A stretch of 5,998 nt of DNA from Thermocrinis sp. (lineage in GTDB: Bacteria > Aquificota > Aquificia > Aquificales > Aquificaceae): contig WYEK01000035.1 of NCBI GenBank assembly GCA_009903855.1, positions 1-5,998 on the forward strand. Reading direction: 5' to 3'. This document shows, piece after piece, positions 5,707-5,998 of the stretch. Position numbers and translations under genes: made by a program. Within the stretch, counting starts at the first letter, position 1. Each line of letters starts with the position of its first letter. The notes under the pieces are model-generated. The model ran no database searches. It was not told the DNA's origin and saw only the letters and a program-made list of their open reading frames with translations.

Positions 5707-5998
5707 TCAAGATGGAGTACTAAGGTTCATAATAAGTCCCACACCCAAAAGCGCGGCGGTTTCTGAACGCAGGATGTAAGGATAAAGTTTTATGGGTATG
5801 AACCCTCTTTTGCGCAAAAGCTCCGATTCCTGCGTGGTAAAACCTCCCTCCGGACCTACCACCAAGGATACTGTCTTTAGTCCATTTAAGTTCAGGTCCT
5901 TTAGACTTTTCTCTCCCCCAAAGTTATCCAACAGAAGATTCAGATCCGCATCTGCTTTTAATTCTTCAAGCTTTGTGGGAGGTGCAATTTCCAATGGC
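5707..5998 (-). CDS. rsmE: 16S rRNA (uracil-1498-N3)-methyltransferase RsmE, C-terminal part
   Basis: SAM-dependent SPOUT-class methyltransferase that adds the N3 methyl to U1498 of 16S rRNA in the 30S subunit. Only the C-terminal 97 or so residues are in the window, and the frame continues past nt 5998 (a CCA codon precedes the TTG at 5994, which is therefore not a start). Two knot motifs identify the family: VVGPEGGF (nt 5862-5839) and LRSETAAL (nt 5772-5749), which form the SAM-binding trefoil knot. The APPTKLEEL segment near the edge is the usual preceding helix region. The C-terminus ends normally soon after the second motif (GLIMNLSTPS), so no truncation is seen. It converges on the lapA-lapB fusion with an 87-base gap, so it belongs to a separate transcript. 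Confidence 0.95.
   Translation of the reverse strand, partial: PLEIAPPTKLEELKADADLNLLLDNFGGEKSLKDLNLNGLKTVSLVVGPEGGFTTQESELLRKRGFIPIKLYPYILRSETAALLGVGLIMNLSTPS

Noticed and set aside
5673..5781. A + strand frame reading on from the small ORF region into the rsmE 3' end (GFLEQLQDGVLR...)
   Set aside because: It has no start with a ribosome site and is mostly antisense to rsmE codons; it does not resemble the continuation of FlgG.

Overview
The window looks like chromosomal DNA of a Gram-negative (diderm) bacterium. BamD and a LapA/LapB-type protein imply an outer membrane with LPS. The purine-rich coding strand, heavy use of AGG/AGA/AAG/ATA codons, compact proteins and overlapping genes suggest a thermophile of the Aquificaceae type (Hydrogenobacter/Thermocrinis-like). 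That placement is inference from style, not a database match.

Layout. Nucleotides 3-5619 carry five co-directional + strand genes with no intergenic gap. They are the 3' part of cstA (carbon-starvation/pyruvate-type transporter, 5' end outside the window), an RNase E/G family endoribonuclease (rng), the outer-membrane assembly lipoprotein BamD with a long helical tail, the ribosome silencing factor RsfS, and a membrane TPR protein. The last joins a LapA-like two-helix membrane domain to a LapB-like TPR and zinc-ribbon body in one chain. Neighbouring genes overlap by 16, about 23 (or 11), 1 and 4 bases, so one mRNA with translational coupling is likely. No promoter is visible inside the window; the operon promoter would lie upstream of cstA.

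The gap 5620-5706 separates this operon from the convergent rsmE (16S rRNA m3U1498 methyltransferase, C-terminal part, minus strand). The gap holds a very strong Shine-Dalgarno sequence, a 20-codon reading frame whose first ten residues resemble the start of the flagellar rod protein FlgG, and a long interrupted hairpin followed by five Ts that looks like the operon terminator.

How the genes fit together: the operon mixes RNA/ribosome control (RNase G-like enzyme, RsfS) with outer-membrane biogenesis (BamD for beta-barrel proteins, LapAB for LPS supply). Such linkage could tie envelope assembly to translation and RNA turnover, but this is inference from gene order. The most interesting points are the LapA-LapB single-chain fusion, its altered zinc-binding motif, the mixed operon, and the possible flgG relic. 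I found no clear sign of an undescribed defence or mobile system, no CRISPR, no tRNA/rRNA and no insertion sequence.
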